From assembly GCA_052387255.1 (NCBI GenBank), contig JBQTJI010000044.1, positions 1 through 64,000 of the forward strand: a stretch of 64,000 nt of DNA, read 5' to 3'. The translations under genes and the position numbers were made by a program. The first letter of the stretch is position 1, and each line of letters opens with the position of its first letter. This document shows, in pieces, positions 18,061 to 25,297 of the stretch. The stretch is from JBBQXK01 sp052387255. Its GTDB lineage: Bacteria; Pseudomonadota; Alphaproteobacteria; Rhodobacterales; Rhodobacteraceae. A model generated the notes under the pieces. That model was not told the origin of the DNA. It saw only the letters and a program-made list of their open reading frames with translations, and did no database searches.

Positions 18061-18100
18061 ACAAAATGAAACCGCGCAGGGTTGCCCCTGCGCGGTTCCG
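18061..18100 (-). terminator. terminator of the rpsF-rpsR-rplI operon
   Basis: Read on the minus strand, AACCGCGCAGG (18087-18097) pairs with CCTGCGCGGTT (18070-18080) as an 11-bp stem. It is followed by a T-rich run (TTTCATTTTG). It sits just after the rplI stop. Confidence 0.75.
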
Positions 18101-18122
18101 GTTCGCAACGTGATCGCAGGTC

Positions 18123-18695
18123 TCAGGCGTCTTCGTTCGCCGCACTGCCGATGTCGTCGAACAGTTCGGCGATCTCGAACTCGGCGGCGGCCTCGGCCTC
18201 GGCGGCCAGTTCCTGGATCGACTTGCCCGACGCCTGCAGTTCGGCCTCTTCGACCGAGCGGGCGATGTTCAGGCGGAACTTCACCGTCACTTCGGGGTGC
18301 AGCACGACCGACACCGTATGCATCCCCAGGTCCTTGATCGGGCGGTCCAGCACGATCTGGCCACGGTTCACGGTGAACCCCGCCTCGGTCGCGGCGTCGG
18401 CCGCGTCGCGCGTGGTGACCGAGCCGTAAAGCGCTCCGGCATCGGACGCCGAACGGATGACCACGAAGGTCTGGCCGTCCAGCTTGGCGCCGACCGCCTC
18501 GGCCTCCTTGCGGGTTTCGAGGTTGGTCGCCTCAAGTTGCGCTTTCTTGACCTCGAAGCTCTTGATGTTGCCCTCGGTGGCGCGCAGCGCCTTGCCCTGG
18601 GGCAGAAGGAAGTTGCGGGCGTAGCCGTCCTTGACGTTCACGACCTCGCCCATCTGGCCCAGCTTGGCCACGCGCTGCAGGAGAATGACTTGCAT
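18123..18695 (-). CDS. rplI: 50S ribosomal protein L9
   Basis: This is the large-subunit protein L9. The N-terminal rRNA-binding domain is textbook (MQVILLQRVAKLGQMGEVVN, then VKDGYARNFLLPQGKALRAT). A connecting helix and the C-terminal domain (VTTRDAADAATEAGFTVNRG) follow. At 190 aa it is longer than the E. coli protein (149) because of an acidic C-terminal tail (EAEAAAEFEIAELFDDIGS), as in other alphaproteobacteria. It is last in rpsF-rpsR-rplI. Confidence 0.97.
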   Translation of the reverse strand: MQVILLQRVAKLGQMGEVVNVKDGYARNFLLPQGKALRATEGNIKSFEVKKAQLEATNLETRKEAEAVGAKLDGQTFVVIRSASDAGALYGSVTTRDAADAATEAGFTVNRGQIVLDRPIKDLGMHTVSVVLHPEVTVKFRLNIARSVEEAELQASGKSIQELAAEAEAAAEFEIAELFDDIGSAANEDA

Positions 18696-18708
18696 GTTCT
18701 TGTCCCCC

Positions 18709-18936
18709 TCACTTCACGGCATAGGGCAGCAGCGCCAGGAATCGGGCGCGCTTGATCGCCGCTGCCAGTTCGCGCTGCTTCCTGGCCGAGACGGCGGTGA
18801 TCCGGGCGGGCACGATCTTGCCGCGTTCCGAGATGTACCGCATCAGCAGGCGCGTGTCCTTGTAGTCGATGGCCGGTGCGTTGTCGCCCGAGAAGGGGCA
18901 GACCTTGCGACGACGGAAAAACGGTTTGGTAGCCAT
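18709..18936 (-). CDS. rpsR: 30S ribosomal protein S18
   Basis: This is the small-subunit protein S18 (75 aa), which pairs with S6 on the platform of the 30S subunit. The conserved core is FFRRRKVCPFSG, then IDYKDTRLLMRYISERGKI and RARFLALLPY. It retains the cysteine of the C+ form (KVCPF), although only one. It lies between rpsF and rplI with short gaps, in the conserved operon order. Confidence 0.97.
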   Translation of the reverse strand: MATKPFFRRRKVCPFSGDNAPAIDYKDTRLLMRYISERGKIVPARITAVSARKQRELAAAIKRARFLALLPYAVK

Positions 18937-18962
18937 GGGTTATGATCCTTTCCTGAACCGTT

Positions 18963-19415
18963 TCAACGACGCCGGTCGCCGCCGCCGAAGCCGCCGCGGT
19001 CACCCCCGCGGTCGCCTCCGAAACCGGAACGCTCGGGCCGCGGGCCGCGGTCGCCGCGATCACCCCGGTCGCCACGCTCGCCGTCGCGGTCGTCACGCTT
19101 CTGCATCTGGATCGAGGGGCCTTCGCCGTGCTTGTCGACCTTGATCGTCAGCACGCGCATCACGTCGTCGTGCAGGCGCATCAGGCGTTCCATTTCCTGC
19201 ACCGCCGCCGAAGGCGCGTCGGTTTTCAGAAAGGCATAGTGCCCCTTGCGGTTCTTGTTGATCTTGTAGGCCATCGTCTTGACGCCCCAGTATTCCTTGT
19301 CGACGACGGCACCGCCGTTGTCGGACAGGACGGCCGAGAAGTGTTCGACAAGGCCCTCGGCCTGCGTGCTGGACAGATCCTGGCGCGCGATAAAGACATG
19401 CTCGTACAGCGGCAT
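18963..19415 (-). CDS. rpsF: 30S ribosomal protein S6 with RGD/RGG-rich tail
   Basis: This is the small-subunit protein S6 that binds S18. The core is standard (MPLYEHVFIARQDLSSTQAE, KTMAYKINKNRKGHYAF, MRVLTIKVDKHG). From about residue 107 a low-complexity tail rich in Asp, Arg and Gly begins (GERGDRGDRGDRGPRPER and GGDRGGDRGGFGGGDRRR). S6 tails are variable in bacteria (poly-Glu in E. coli), so this is probably an unstructured RNA-contacting extension. It is first in the operon. Confidence 0.95.
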   Translation of the reverse strand: MPLYEHVFIARQDLSSTQAEGLVEHFSAVLSDNGGAVVDKEYWGVKTMAYKINKNRKGHYAFLKTDAPSAAVQEMERLMRLHDDVMRVLTIKVDKHGEGPSIQMQKRDDRDGERGDRGDRGDRGPRPERSGFGGDRGGDRGGFGGGDRRR

Positions 19416-19734
19416 GCGGACTCCGATTCAAGGCGGCTTCAACGGACGGGCGATGGTCCCTGCGGCCCGTCCACGAGAGGCTGCGCCGGTTCATGGGTAT
19501 GCAGGGATGCGCGGCTTATAGCGGGATCGGCGGGGGATGCAAGGCGTTGCAGGCCCCTTGCCGCCGATCAGCGCCGCCCATCCCCACCATTCCGGCGGCA
19601 ATCGGGAACCGCCGCCGATCACGCAACGGTGTCTGTTCGCGGGCGAACAGCGGTTGTTCGGCTGTGGGGATTGCGTTCCGGGGGCGATTGCGGGTCTTGT
19701 CGAGCCGCATGTCTACCCCAACTGAGGTGATCCG
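19416..19734. other. 319-base intergenic region between rpsF and yceI
   Basis: This non-coding gap separates the divergent rpsF and yceI starts. It holds the rpsF promoter (19515-19542) and, towards yceI, overlapping dyads. CTGTTCGC with GCGAACAG lies at 19633-19650, and GCGAACA can alternatively pair with TGTTCGGC downstream. I see no RNA gene or ORF in it. Confidence 0.6.
19515..19542 (-). promoter_or_regulatory. candidate promoter of rpsF operon
   Basis: On the minus strand TTGCAT (19537-19542) and TATAAG (19515-19520) are 16 bases apart. They sit about 100 bases upstream of the rpsF start and are followed by a GC-rich discriminator (CCGCGC), as expected for a sigma-70-type ribosomal promoter. 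Confidence 0.55.
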
Positions 19735-20310
19735 ATGATCCGTTCCGCCCCCCTTGCCCTGGTCCTGGCCATGGCCGCCGCGCCCGCCCTGGCCGCGCCC
19801 GAGAAGTATGTGCTGGACTCCGGCCACAGCCAGATCGTGTTCAGCTACGATCATCTGGGCTATTCGACCACCTACGGCATGTTCGGCGGCTTTGCCGGCG
19901 AGATCATGCTGGATCAGGCCGATCCGGCGGCGTCGACGGTGACGGTGTCCTTCCCGGTCAAGTCGATGCTGACCGGCTGGCAGGCGCGGTTCGACCATTT
20001 CATGTCGCCCGATTTCTTTGGCGCGACCGATGACGAGATGGTCACCTTCACCTCGACCGCCATCGAGGTCACGGGCGAGAAGACGGCCAAGATCACCGGC
20101 GATCTGACGCTGAACGGGGTGACCAAGCCGGTCGTGCTGGACACGGTGCTGAACCAGATGGGCGACCACCCGATGGAGGGCAAGCCCTGGGCCGGCTTCT
20201 CGGCCACCACCACGCTGGTGCGGTCGGACTATGGCCTGGGGATGTTCGCGCCCTTTGTCGGCGACAATGTGACGGTGCAGATCTCGGTCGAGGCGATGAA
20301 GGCCGAGTGA
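19735..20310 (+). CDS. YceI-family periplasmic protein
   Basis: This is a periplasmic lipocalin-like YceI protein (191 aa), a family that binds isoprenoid or other hydrophobic ligands and is linked to stress and cytochrome b561 partners. A signal peptide (MIRSAPLALVLAMAAAPALA) precedes the YceI domain. That domain shows YVLDSGHSQIVFSYDHLG, DFFGATDDEMVTFTSTAIE and GDLTLNGVTKPVVLD. It is convergent with a gene that fuses cytochrome b561 to a second YceI domain, which supports a functional link. Confidence 0.9.
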   Translation: MIRSAPLALVLAMAAAPALAAPEKYVLDSGHSQIVFSYDHLGYSTTYGMFGGFAGEIMLDQADPAASTVTVSFPVKSMLTGWQARFDHFMSPDFFGATDDEMVTFTSTAIEVTGEKTAKITGDLTLNGVTKPVVLDTVLNQMGDHPMEGKPWAGFSATTTLVRSDYGLGMFAPFVGDNVTVQISVEAMKAE

Positions 20311-20330
20311 TATCCGGCTGTCCGGCAAAA

Positions 20331-20361
20331 GGGGCCGACCGCGCGGCGGTCGGCCCCTTTT
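20331..20361. terminator. bidirectional intrinsic terminator
   Basis: GGGGCCGACCGC (20331-20342) pairs with GCGGTCGGCCCC (20346-20357) over a 3-base loop. TTTT follows on the plus strand and TTTTGC on the minus strand. It lies between the convergent yceI and cytochrome b561-YceI genes and can end both transcripts. Confidence 0.85.
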
Positions 20362-20366
20362 GTTTG

Positions 20367-21554
20367 TCACTCGCTGCGTCGGGCCGTCAGGGCCACGGAC
20401 ACCTCGGCGGTGAAGCCCACCGTCTTGTCGTCGGGATACTTCGCCCCGATGCCGAAGGCGCGGCGGTCGATGGGCGTGCGGCCCTGCATCGTGGCCGTGT
20501 CGCCGTCGATGGCCAGGGCGAAGGGCAGGGACAGGGGCTGTGTCTGGCCGCGCAGCGACAGCGTGCCTTCGGCGACATGGGCGGCCCCGTCGGGGCGGAT
20601 GGTGGCGGCGAAGGTGGCGGCGGGATGCGCCGCGGTATCCAGGAAATCGGGGGCCTTGGCCTGGGCCGTGACCGAACCGAGCGTCAGGCTGGTCATGTCG
20701 ATCACCACCGTGACGCTTCCCGTTCCAGAGGCCGGATCAAAGCTGATGTCGGCGGTCCAGGTTGCGAAGGTGCCCTGCACCTCGGCCCCCATCTGGCGGA
20801 TGGCGAAGGTCAGGCTGCCCTCGGCGACCTGCCAGTTGCCGGTGGCTGTGGCTGCCGGGGTGGCCGTGGTCGCGGCCACGGGTTCGCTGCGGGCCAGCGC
20901 CACCGCCAGCCCCGCCCCGCCCGCATAGATCGCCAGGGCCACCATGGCCGGCACCACGCCGTGCCTTGCGGCCAGGGGCCGGTCGGGGGCCACGGCACCC
21001 GACAGCATCCGCCGCAGCGTCGCGTCGCGGTCGATCAGGTGGTGCTTCACCGCGCCGCAGACGTGCAGAAGGATCGCGGCGATCAGCACCTTGGTGAACA
21101 GCCAGTGCATGGCGGCGGCGGTGTGCTCGATGGCGGGCGATTTCGGCACGAAGGGCAGACCTTGCCCGAAGGGCCAGAGGATCGGGGCAAAGCCCGTCGT
21201 GGCGGCATGGTGGACCCAGCCCGACAGCGGCACCGCGACAAGCGAGATGTACAGCATCCAGTGAACGATGTCGGCCACCGCCGTCTCGGCCCGCCGTTCG
21301 GGGTGCAGGGGCACGGGCCTGGGTTGCGTCAGCGCCCAGAGGATGCGGGCCATTGCCACGCAGAACGTGGCGACCCCCAGCGTCTTGTGCAGCGAAAAGA
21401 CCTGCGCCTTGGCGGCCAGCGCGTCTGACGTGTCGTAGGGCAGGCTGTTGGCGTAAAGGCCGAGCGGGATCGCGGTCAGGATCATCAGCGCCGTCAGCCA
21501 GTGCAGGACGCGCGCGACACTGCCGAAGCGGGCGGGGGAATTGGACAGGGGCAA
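20367..21554 (-). CDS. cytochrome b561 fused to YceI domain
   Basis: This is a two-domain protein (395 aa). The N-terminal half is a four-helix cytochrome b561-type membrane domain with haem-ligand candidates in RVLHWLTALMIL, FSLHKTLGV, IVHWMLYISLV and LLHVCGAVKHHL. After one more helix (VPAMVALAIYAGGAGLAVAL) comes a periplasmic YceI domain (NWQVAEGSLTFAIRQMGAEV to the end). The likely start is a TTG at 21554, which has GAGGAG 8 bases upstream and begins LPLSNSPARFGSVARV; no ATG fits. It probably moves electrons at the membrane, with the YceI part binding a quinone or lipid. Confidence 0.8.
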   Translation of the reverse strand: MPLSNSPARFGSVARVLHWLTALMILTAIPLGLYANSLPYDTSDALAAKAQVFSLHKTLGVATFCVAMARILWALTQPRPVPLHPERRAETAVADIVHWMLYISLVAVPLSGWVHHAATTGFAPILWPFGQGLPFVPKSPAIEHTAAAMHWLFTKVLIAAILLHVCGAVKHHLIDRDATLRRMLSGAVAPDRPLAARHGVVPAMVALAIYAGGAGLAVALARSEPVAATTATPAATATGNWQVAEGSLTFAIRQMGAEVQGTFATWTADISFDPASGTGSVTVVIDMTSLTLGSVTAQAKAPDFLDTAAHPAATFAATIRPDGAAHVAEGTLSLRGQTQPLSLPFALAIDGDTATMQGRTPIDRRAFGIGAKYPDDKTVGFTAEVSVALTARRSE

Positions 21555-21645
21555 GTGCGGACTCCTCGGCGCGGTTTCCCTGCCGGGAGATAGACCATCG
21601 GCCGGCCTGGGGGAACCGGGACGCATCCGCACAGCCCTTGTGCGA

Positions 21646-21674
21646 TTGCGCGGGGCGCGGCCAGCGGCTAGGAC
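21646..21674 (+). promoter_or_regulatory. possible fabD promoter
   Basis: TTGCGC (21646-21651) and TAGGAC (21669-21674) are separated by 17 bases and lie 26 bases before the fabD ATG. The match to consensus is moderate, and the gap is shared with the divergent b561-YceI gene. Confidence 0.35.
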
Positions 21675-21699
21675 GGAACCGGGGCAGAGGAGACCAGCG

Positions 21700-22629
21700 A
21701 TGAGCCGCGCATTCGTCTTTCCGGGGCAGGGGGCCCAGACCATCGGCATGGGCCGGGCACTGGCCGAGGCCTGGCCGGCCGCCCGCGCCGTGTTCGACGA
21801 GGTGGACGACGCCCTGGGCGAGCGGCTGTCGGCGCTGATCTGGGACGGCGACATCGCGGCGCTGACGCTGACGACCAACGCGCAGCCCGCGCTGATGGCC
21901 ACGTCCATCGCCGCGCTGCGCGCGCTGGAGGTCGAGGGGATGGGCCTGGCGACGGCCTCGTTCGTGGCGGGGCATTCGCTGGGCGAATATTCGGCGCTGT
22001 GCGCGGCAGGGGCGCTGACACTGTCCGACACGGCGCGGCTCTTGCGCATCCGGGGCCAGGCGATGCAGGACGCGGTGCCGGTCGGCGTGGGGGCGATGGC
22101 GGCGCTTCTGGGGCTGGACTATGCGCAGGCGACCGAGGTGGCGGCAGAGGCCGCGCAGGGCGAGGTCTGCCAGGCGGCGAACGACAACGATCCGGCGCAG
22201 GTGGTGGTGTCGGGCCACAGTGCGGCGGTCGAGCGGGCGCTCGAGATTGCCAGGGCGCGCGGGGCCAAGCGGGCGATCCTGCTGCCGGTGTCGGCACCTT
22301 TCCACTGCGCGCTGATGCAGCCTGCGGCGGCGGTGATGTCGGACGCGCTGGCGGCGGTGGTGATCAGCGTGCCGAAGGTGCCGGTGGTGGTGAACGTCCG
22401 CGCCGAGGCGGTGACCGAGCCGGACAGGTTCCGCGACCTGTTGATCGCGCAGATCACCAGCGCAGTCCGCTGGCGCGAGTCGGTCGAGTGGATGGTGCGG
22501 GCAGAGGTGACCGAGTTCTGGGAACTGGGGGCCGGCAAGGCGCTGTCGGGCATGGTCCGCCGCATCGCGAAGGACGCCGCGACCCGCGCGGTGGGCCTGC
22601 CCGAGGATGTCGCGGCGGCCAAGGGCTGA
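21700..22629 (+). CDS. fabD: malonyl-CoA:ACP transacylase
   Basis: This enzyme loads malonate onto acyl carrier protein for fatty-acid elongation (309 aa). The start is typical (MSRAFVFPGQGAQTIGMGRA). The active-site Ser is in FVAGHSLGEYSALCAAGAL, with the catalytic His in PVSAPFHCALM. The ATG at 21700 follows AGAGGAGACC. It leads the fabD-fabG-acpP block. Confidence 0.96.
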   Translation: MSRAFVFPGQGAQTIGMGRALAEAWPAARAVFDEVDDALGERLSALIWDGDIAALTLTTNAQPALMATSIAALRALEVEGMGLATASFVAGHSLGEYSALCAAGALTLSDTARLLRIRGQAMQDAVPVGVGAMAALLGLDYAQATEVAAEAAQGEVCQAANDNDPAQVVVSGHSAAVERALEIARARGAKRAILLPVSAPFHCALMQPAAAVMSDALAAVVISVPKVPVVVNVRAEAVTEPDRFRDLLIAQITSAVRWRESVEWMVRAEVTEFWELGAGKALSGMVRRIAKDAATRAVGLPEDVAAAKG

Positions 22630-22700
22630 ACCCTGCCCACGCCGTGGGCCGGTCCTTGCCACCCAGCGGGCCATGTCGAAAACGGCAGCTATCAAGCGCC

Positions 22701-22724
22701 CCACCCTGCGCAGTAGCAGGGTGG
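22701..22724 (+). terminator. hairpin between fabD and fabG
   Basis: CCACCCTGC (22701-22709) pairs with GCAGGGTGG (22716-22724) across 6 bases. There is no T-run, so it may be a processing or stabilising hairpin rather than a true terminator. Confidence 0.4.
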
Positions 22725-22782
22725 TAGCGCACGCAGGTCCGGCCTGTTAAGGGGCGCGCGTCGAGAGTAGGGAGGGCGGGCC

Positions 22783-23520
22783 ATGTTCGATCTGACGGGA
22801 AAGACGGCGCTGGTGACGGGTGCCTCGGGCGGGATCGGGGCCGAGGTGGCGCGCGTGCTGCACGGGGCGGGGGCGACCGTCGGGCTGTCGGGCACGCGGG
22901 TCGCCCCGCTCGAGGCGCTGGCGGCGGACCTTGGGACGCGCGCGCATGTGCTGCCCTGCGACCTGTCCGATCCAGGCTCGGTCGAGGCCCTGCCCAAGGC
23001 CGCGACCGAGGCGATGGGGGCCTTGGACATCCTGGTGAACAATGCAGGGATCACCCGCGACGGCCTGATGCTGCGGATGTCGGATGCCGACTGGGACGTG
23101 GTGGTGGCGGTGAACATGACGGCGACCTTCAGGCTGTCGCGCGGGGTGCTGCGCGGCATGATGAAGGCGCGCTGGGGGCGGATCGTCAACATCAGCTCGG
23201 TCGTCGCGGTCGGCGGCAATCCGGGGCAGGCGAACTATGCCGCCGCCAAGGCCGGCGTGATCGGCATGTCGAAATGCCTGGCCGCCGAGGTCGCCAGCCG
23301 CAACATCACGGTGAACTGCGTGGCCCCCGGATTCATCGCCACGGCGATGACCGACAAGCTGACGGAAGAGCAGAAGAAGATGCTGCTGGCGGACGTGCCG
23401 GCCGGCCGCATGGGGACCGCGTCCGAGGTGGCGGCGGCGGTGCTGTACCTGGCCAGCCCCGAGGCGGCCTATGTCACCGGGGCGACGCTGCATGTGAACG
23501 GCGGGATGGCGATGCTCTGA
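22783..23520 (+). CDS. fabG: 3-oxoacyl-ACP reductase
   Basis: This NADPH-dependent short-chain dehydrogenase reduces 3-oxoacyl-ACP in fatty-acid elongation (245 aa, family length). The Rossmann motif is VTGASGGIGAEVA (about residues 10-22), NNAGITRDG lies at about 83, and the catalytic Ser-Tyr-Lys set is in INISSVVAVGG and NYAAAKAG. The C-terminal TGATLHVNGGMAML is canonical for FabG. It is in the fab block between fabD and acpP. Confidence 0.96.
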   Translation: MFDLTGKTALVTGASGGIGAEVARVLHGAGATVGLSGTRVAPLEALAADLGTRAHVLPCDLSDPGSVEALPKAATEAMGALDILVNNAGITRDGLMLRMSDADWDVVVAVNMTATFRLSRGVLRGMMKARWGRIVNISSVVAVGGNPGQANYAAAKAGVIGMSKCLAAEVASRNITVNCVAPGFIATAMTDKLTEEQKKMLLADVPAGRMGTASEVAAAVLYLASPEAAYVTGATLHVNGGMAML

Positions 23521-23554
23521 GGCCCTGGTCGAAACCGGCGGCACGGGAAAGCGT

Positions 23555-23583
23555 TTGCCTTGGGCCATGCCCCTTGCTATAGG
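23555..23583 (+). promoter_or_regulatory. acpP promoter
   Basis: TTGCCT (23555-23560) and TATAGG (23578-23583) are 17 bases apart, about 75 bases before the acpP ATG. This allows acpP, the most highly expressed fab gene, to be transcribed separately from fabD-fabG. Confidence 0.6.
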
Positions 23584-23635
23584 CCCGCAGAACCTGCCAA
23601 GCTGCGGGACAAGCGACCAGCGACGGGCCTATAGC
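23576..23635 (+). repeat. inverted repeat over acpP promoter and leader
   Basis: GCTATAGGCCCG (23576-23587) is the exact reverse complement of CGGGCCTATAGC (23624-23635). The left arm includes the -10 hexamer and the right arm lies in the leader, 22 bases before the acpP start. It could be an operator pair or a leader hairpin. Confidence 0.5.
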
Positions 23636-23657
23636 CCGCAACTTATGAGGACATGAC

Positions 23658-23894
23658 ATGAGCGATATCGCCGACCGCGTGAAGAAGATCGTCGTCGAAC
23701 ATCTGGGCGTCGAAGAGGACAAGGTGACCGAGAACGCCAGCTTCATCGACGATCTGGGGGCGGACAGCCTGGACACGGTGGAACTGGTGATGGCGTTCGA
23801 GGAAGAGTTCGGCATCGAGATCCCCGACGACGCGGCCGAGACGATCCAGACCTTCGGCGACGCGGTCAAGTTCATCTCGGAAGCGCAGGCCTGA
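23658..23894 (+). CDS. acpP: acyl carrier protein
   Basis: This is the 78-aa acidic carrier that holds growing acyl chains on 4'-phosphopantetheine. The attachment serine is in the canonical DDLGADSLDTVELVM. Its start is preceded by GAGGA. It is followed by a strong terminator, which makes it a short monocistronic unit inside the fab block. Confidence 0.97.
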   Translation: MSDIADRVKKIVVEHLGVEEDKVTENASFIDDLGADSLDTVELVMAFEEEFGIEIPDDAAETIQTFGDAVKFISEAQA

Positions 23895-23925
23895 GATTGT
23901 CGTTTCCCTGCGGGGAACGGTGAAG

Positions 23926-23951
23926 GGGCATCCCGCAGGGGGTGCCCCTTT
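23926..23951 (+). terminator. terminator of acpP
   Basis: GGGGCA (23926-23931) pairs with TGCCCC (23943-23948), extended inside by CCC/GGG around a short loop, then TTTC. It lies 31 bases after the acpP stop. Confidence 0.7.
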
Positions 23952-23970
23952 CGCTTTGGCGGTGGCGGTC

Positions 23971-24015
23971 GCGCCCTCACCCCCGGCCCCTCTCCCCAGG
24001 TGGGAGAGGGGGGCG
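23971..24015 (+). repeat. dispersed REP-like repeat, type B, copy 1
   Basis: A GCGC-bounded element containing CCTCACCCCCGGCCCCTCTC then CCCAGG and GGGAGAGG. Two further copies in this window lie at 32981-33027 (same strand) and 49323-49370 (opposite strand). The internal CTCTCCCC/GGGGAGAG pairing forms a hairpin. Confidence 0.75.
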
Positions 24016-24090
24016 CGTACGGGACCACCTGCGCCCTTGTCGGCCCTGGTGGGTGGACATCCTGCCGCCGATGCCGCCAGACTGCAGCCG

Positions 24091-25059
24091 ATGAAGGCGG
24101 ATCGGGAGGCGGCGATGGTACGGTTGCAGGACATGTTCGGGGCGGGCGAGGTCGGTACCTTCATGGGCCTGCCGTCGGTCGCGCCCGAGGCTGTGACGGG
24201 CGGGGTTGCGATCCTGGGGGTGGACGGCTGCACGCCCTATGCGACCGTCGGGTCCTATTGCGCGGGGGGGGCTGCGGCGATCCGGGCGGGGGCGGCACCC
24301 TATGCGGCCAATGCGGGCCATGTCGATTTCGACCTGGGAGGGCCGATGGTGCCTGCGGGGGCGGTGGCGGTCGACTGCGGGGACATCGCGGTGGACGACG
24401 CCGATCCGGCGGGGAACCGGGCGCGGATCCAGGCGGTGATCGCGGGAGTTCTGGCGCGCGGCGCGGTGCCGGTGCTGCTGGGGGGCGACGATTCCGTGCA
24501 GATCCCGATGCTGGCGGCGCTGGCAGCGCGTTCGGAGTCGGAGGGACCGCTGGCAATCCTGCAGATCGACGCGCACATCGACTGGCGCGACGAGGTGGGG
24601 GGCGAGCGGTGGGGCCTGTCATCGACCATGCGGCGGGCGTCCGAGATGGCAGGGGTCGGGCCCATCGTGCAGGTCGGGCAGCGCGGGATCGGATCGGCAC
24701 GGCCGGGCGACGTGGCGGATGCCGTGGCGGCGGGGGTGACCTTTGTCTCGGCGCGCGAGGTGGCGCGGCGCGGTGTCGACTGGGCGCTGGATGCGGTGCC
24801 CGAGGGGGCGCGGGTCGCGATCTGTCTGGATGTCGATGCGCTGGACCCGGCCATCATGCCCGCCGCCATCGGGCGGACGGCGGGGGGCCTAGATTACTGG
24901 CAGGTGTTCGATCTGATCCTGGGGGTTGCGGCGAAGGCGCGGATTGTTGCCGTCGGCGTGGTCGAGTTCATGCCGTCACGCGACATCGACGGGCAAGGGG
25001 CGCTGTTGACGGCGCAGCTGGTGGCGGCGACGGTGGGGGTGGTGGCGCGGCAGGGATAG
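24091..25059 (+). CDS. agmatinase/ureohydrolase-family protein
   Basis: This is a binuclear manganese ureohydrolase (322 aa) related to agmatinase and guanidino-acid hydrolases, which cleave a guanidinium group to urea. Metal motifs are visible: LLGGDDSVQIP, LQIDAHIDWRDE and CLDVDALDPAIMP. The first is normally GGDHS, so the His ligand is replaced by Asp, as I recall for one proteobacterial subgroup. The substrate is therefore uncertain. The ATG at 24091 was chosen over the upstream frame, which crosses the repeat at 23971; 24115 is an alternative. It interrupts acpP-fabF and is flanked by dispersed repeats on both sides. Confidence 0.82.
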   Translation: MKADREAAMVRLQDMFGAGEVGTFMGLPSVAPEAVTGGVAILGVDGCTPYATVGSYCAGGAAAIRAGAAPYAANAGHVDFDLGGPMVPAGAVAVDCGDIAVDDADPAGNRARIQAVIAGVLARGAVPVLLGGDDSVQIPMLAALAARSESEGPLAILQIDAHIDWRDEVGGERWGLSSTMRRASEMAGVGPIVQVGQRGIGSARPGDVADAVAAGVTFVSAREVARRGVDWALDAVPEGARVAICLDVDALDPAIMPAAIGRTAGGLDYWQVFDLILGVAAKARIVAVGVVEFMPSRDIDGQGALLTAQLVAATVGVVARQG

Positions 25060-25142
25060 TTCATGTGGCGTGTGAGGTATGTACTGCAAGCGTCTGTAGA
25101 GCCGCTTCAATATTGATGGCGCCTGCGCCTGTTGGACGAAGG

Positions 25143-25195
25143 CCGGGGGTTTCACACCCCCGGACCCCCGTGGGATACTTGGGGACAGAAAAAGG
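25143..25195 (+). repeat. dispersed repeat, type A, copy 1
   Basis: The element reads GGTTTCACACCCCCGGAC, CCCCGTGGGATACTTGGGGA and CAGAAAAAGG. An almost identical copy is at 29617-29672 downstream of GTA g2. Similar sequences are common after genes in Rhodobacterales. It starts with a hairpin (CGGGGGT...ACCCCCG), so it may act at mRNA 3' ends. Confidence 0.8.
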
Positions 25196-25297
25196 GCAAG
25201 GGGGTGAGCGGGGCGCTTCTCTGGCCCATCGGTTGCGAATTGCGGCCCTGCCCTGTAAGACGCTTGGCGGAGTTGTCGCCAGGCTGCGGGGGTCTTC

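Noticed and set aside
20737..22704. 655-aa minus-strand open frame across b561-YceI and fabD
   Set aside because: It crosses two real genes and their promoter region in the wrong frame; composition is artefactual.
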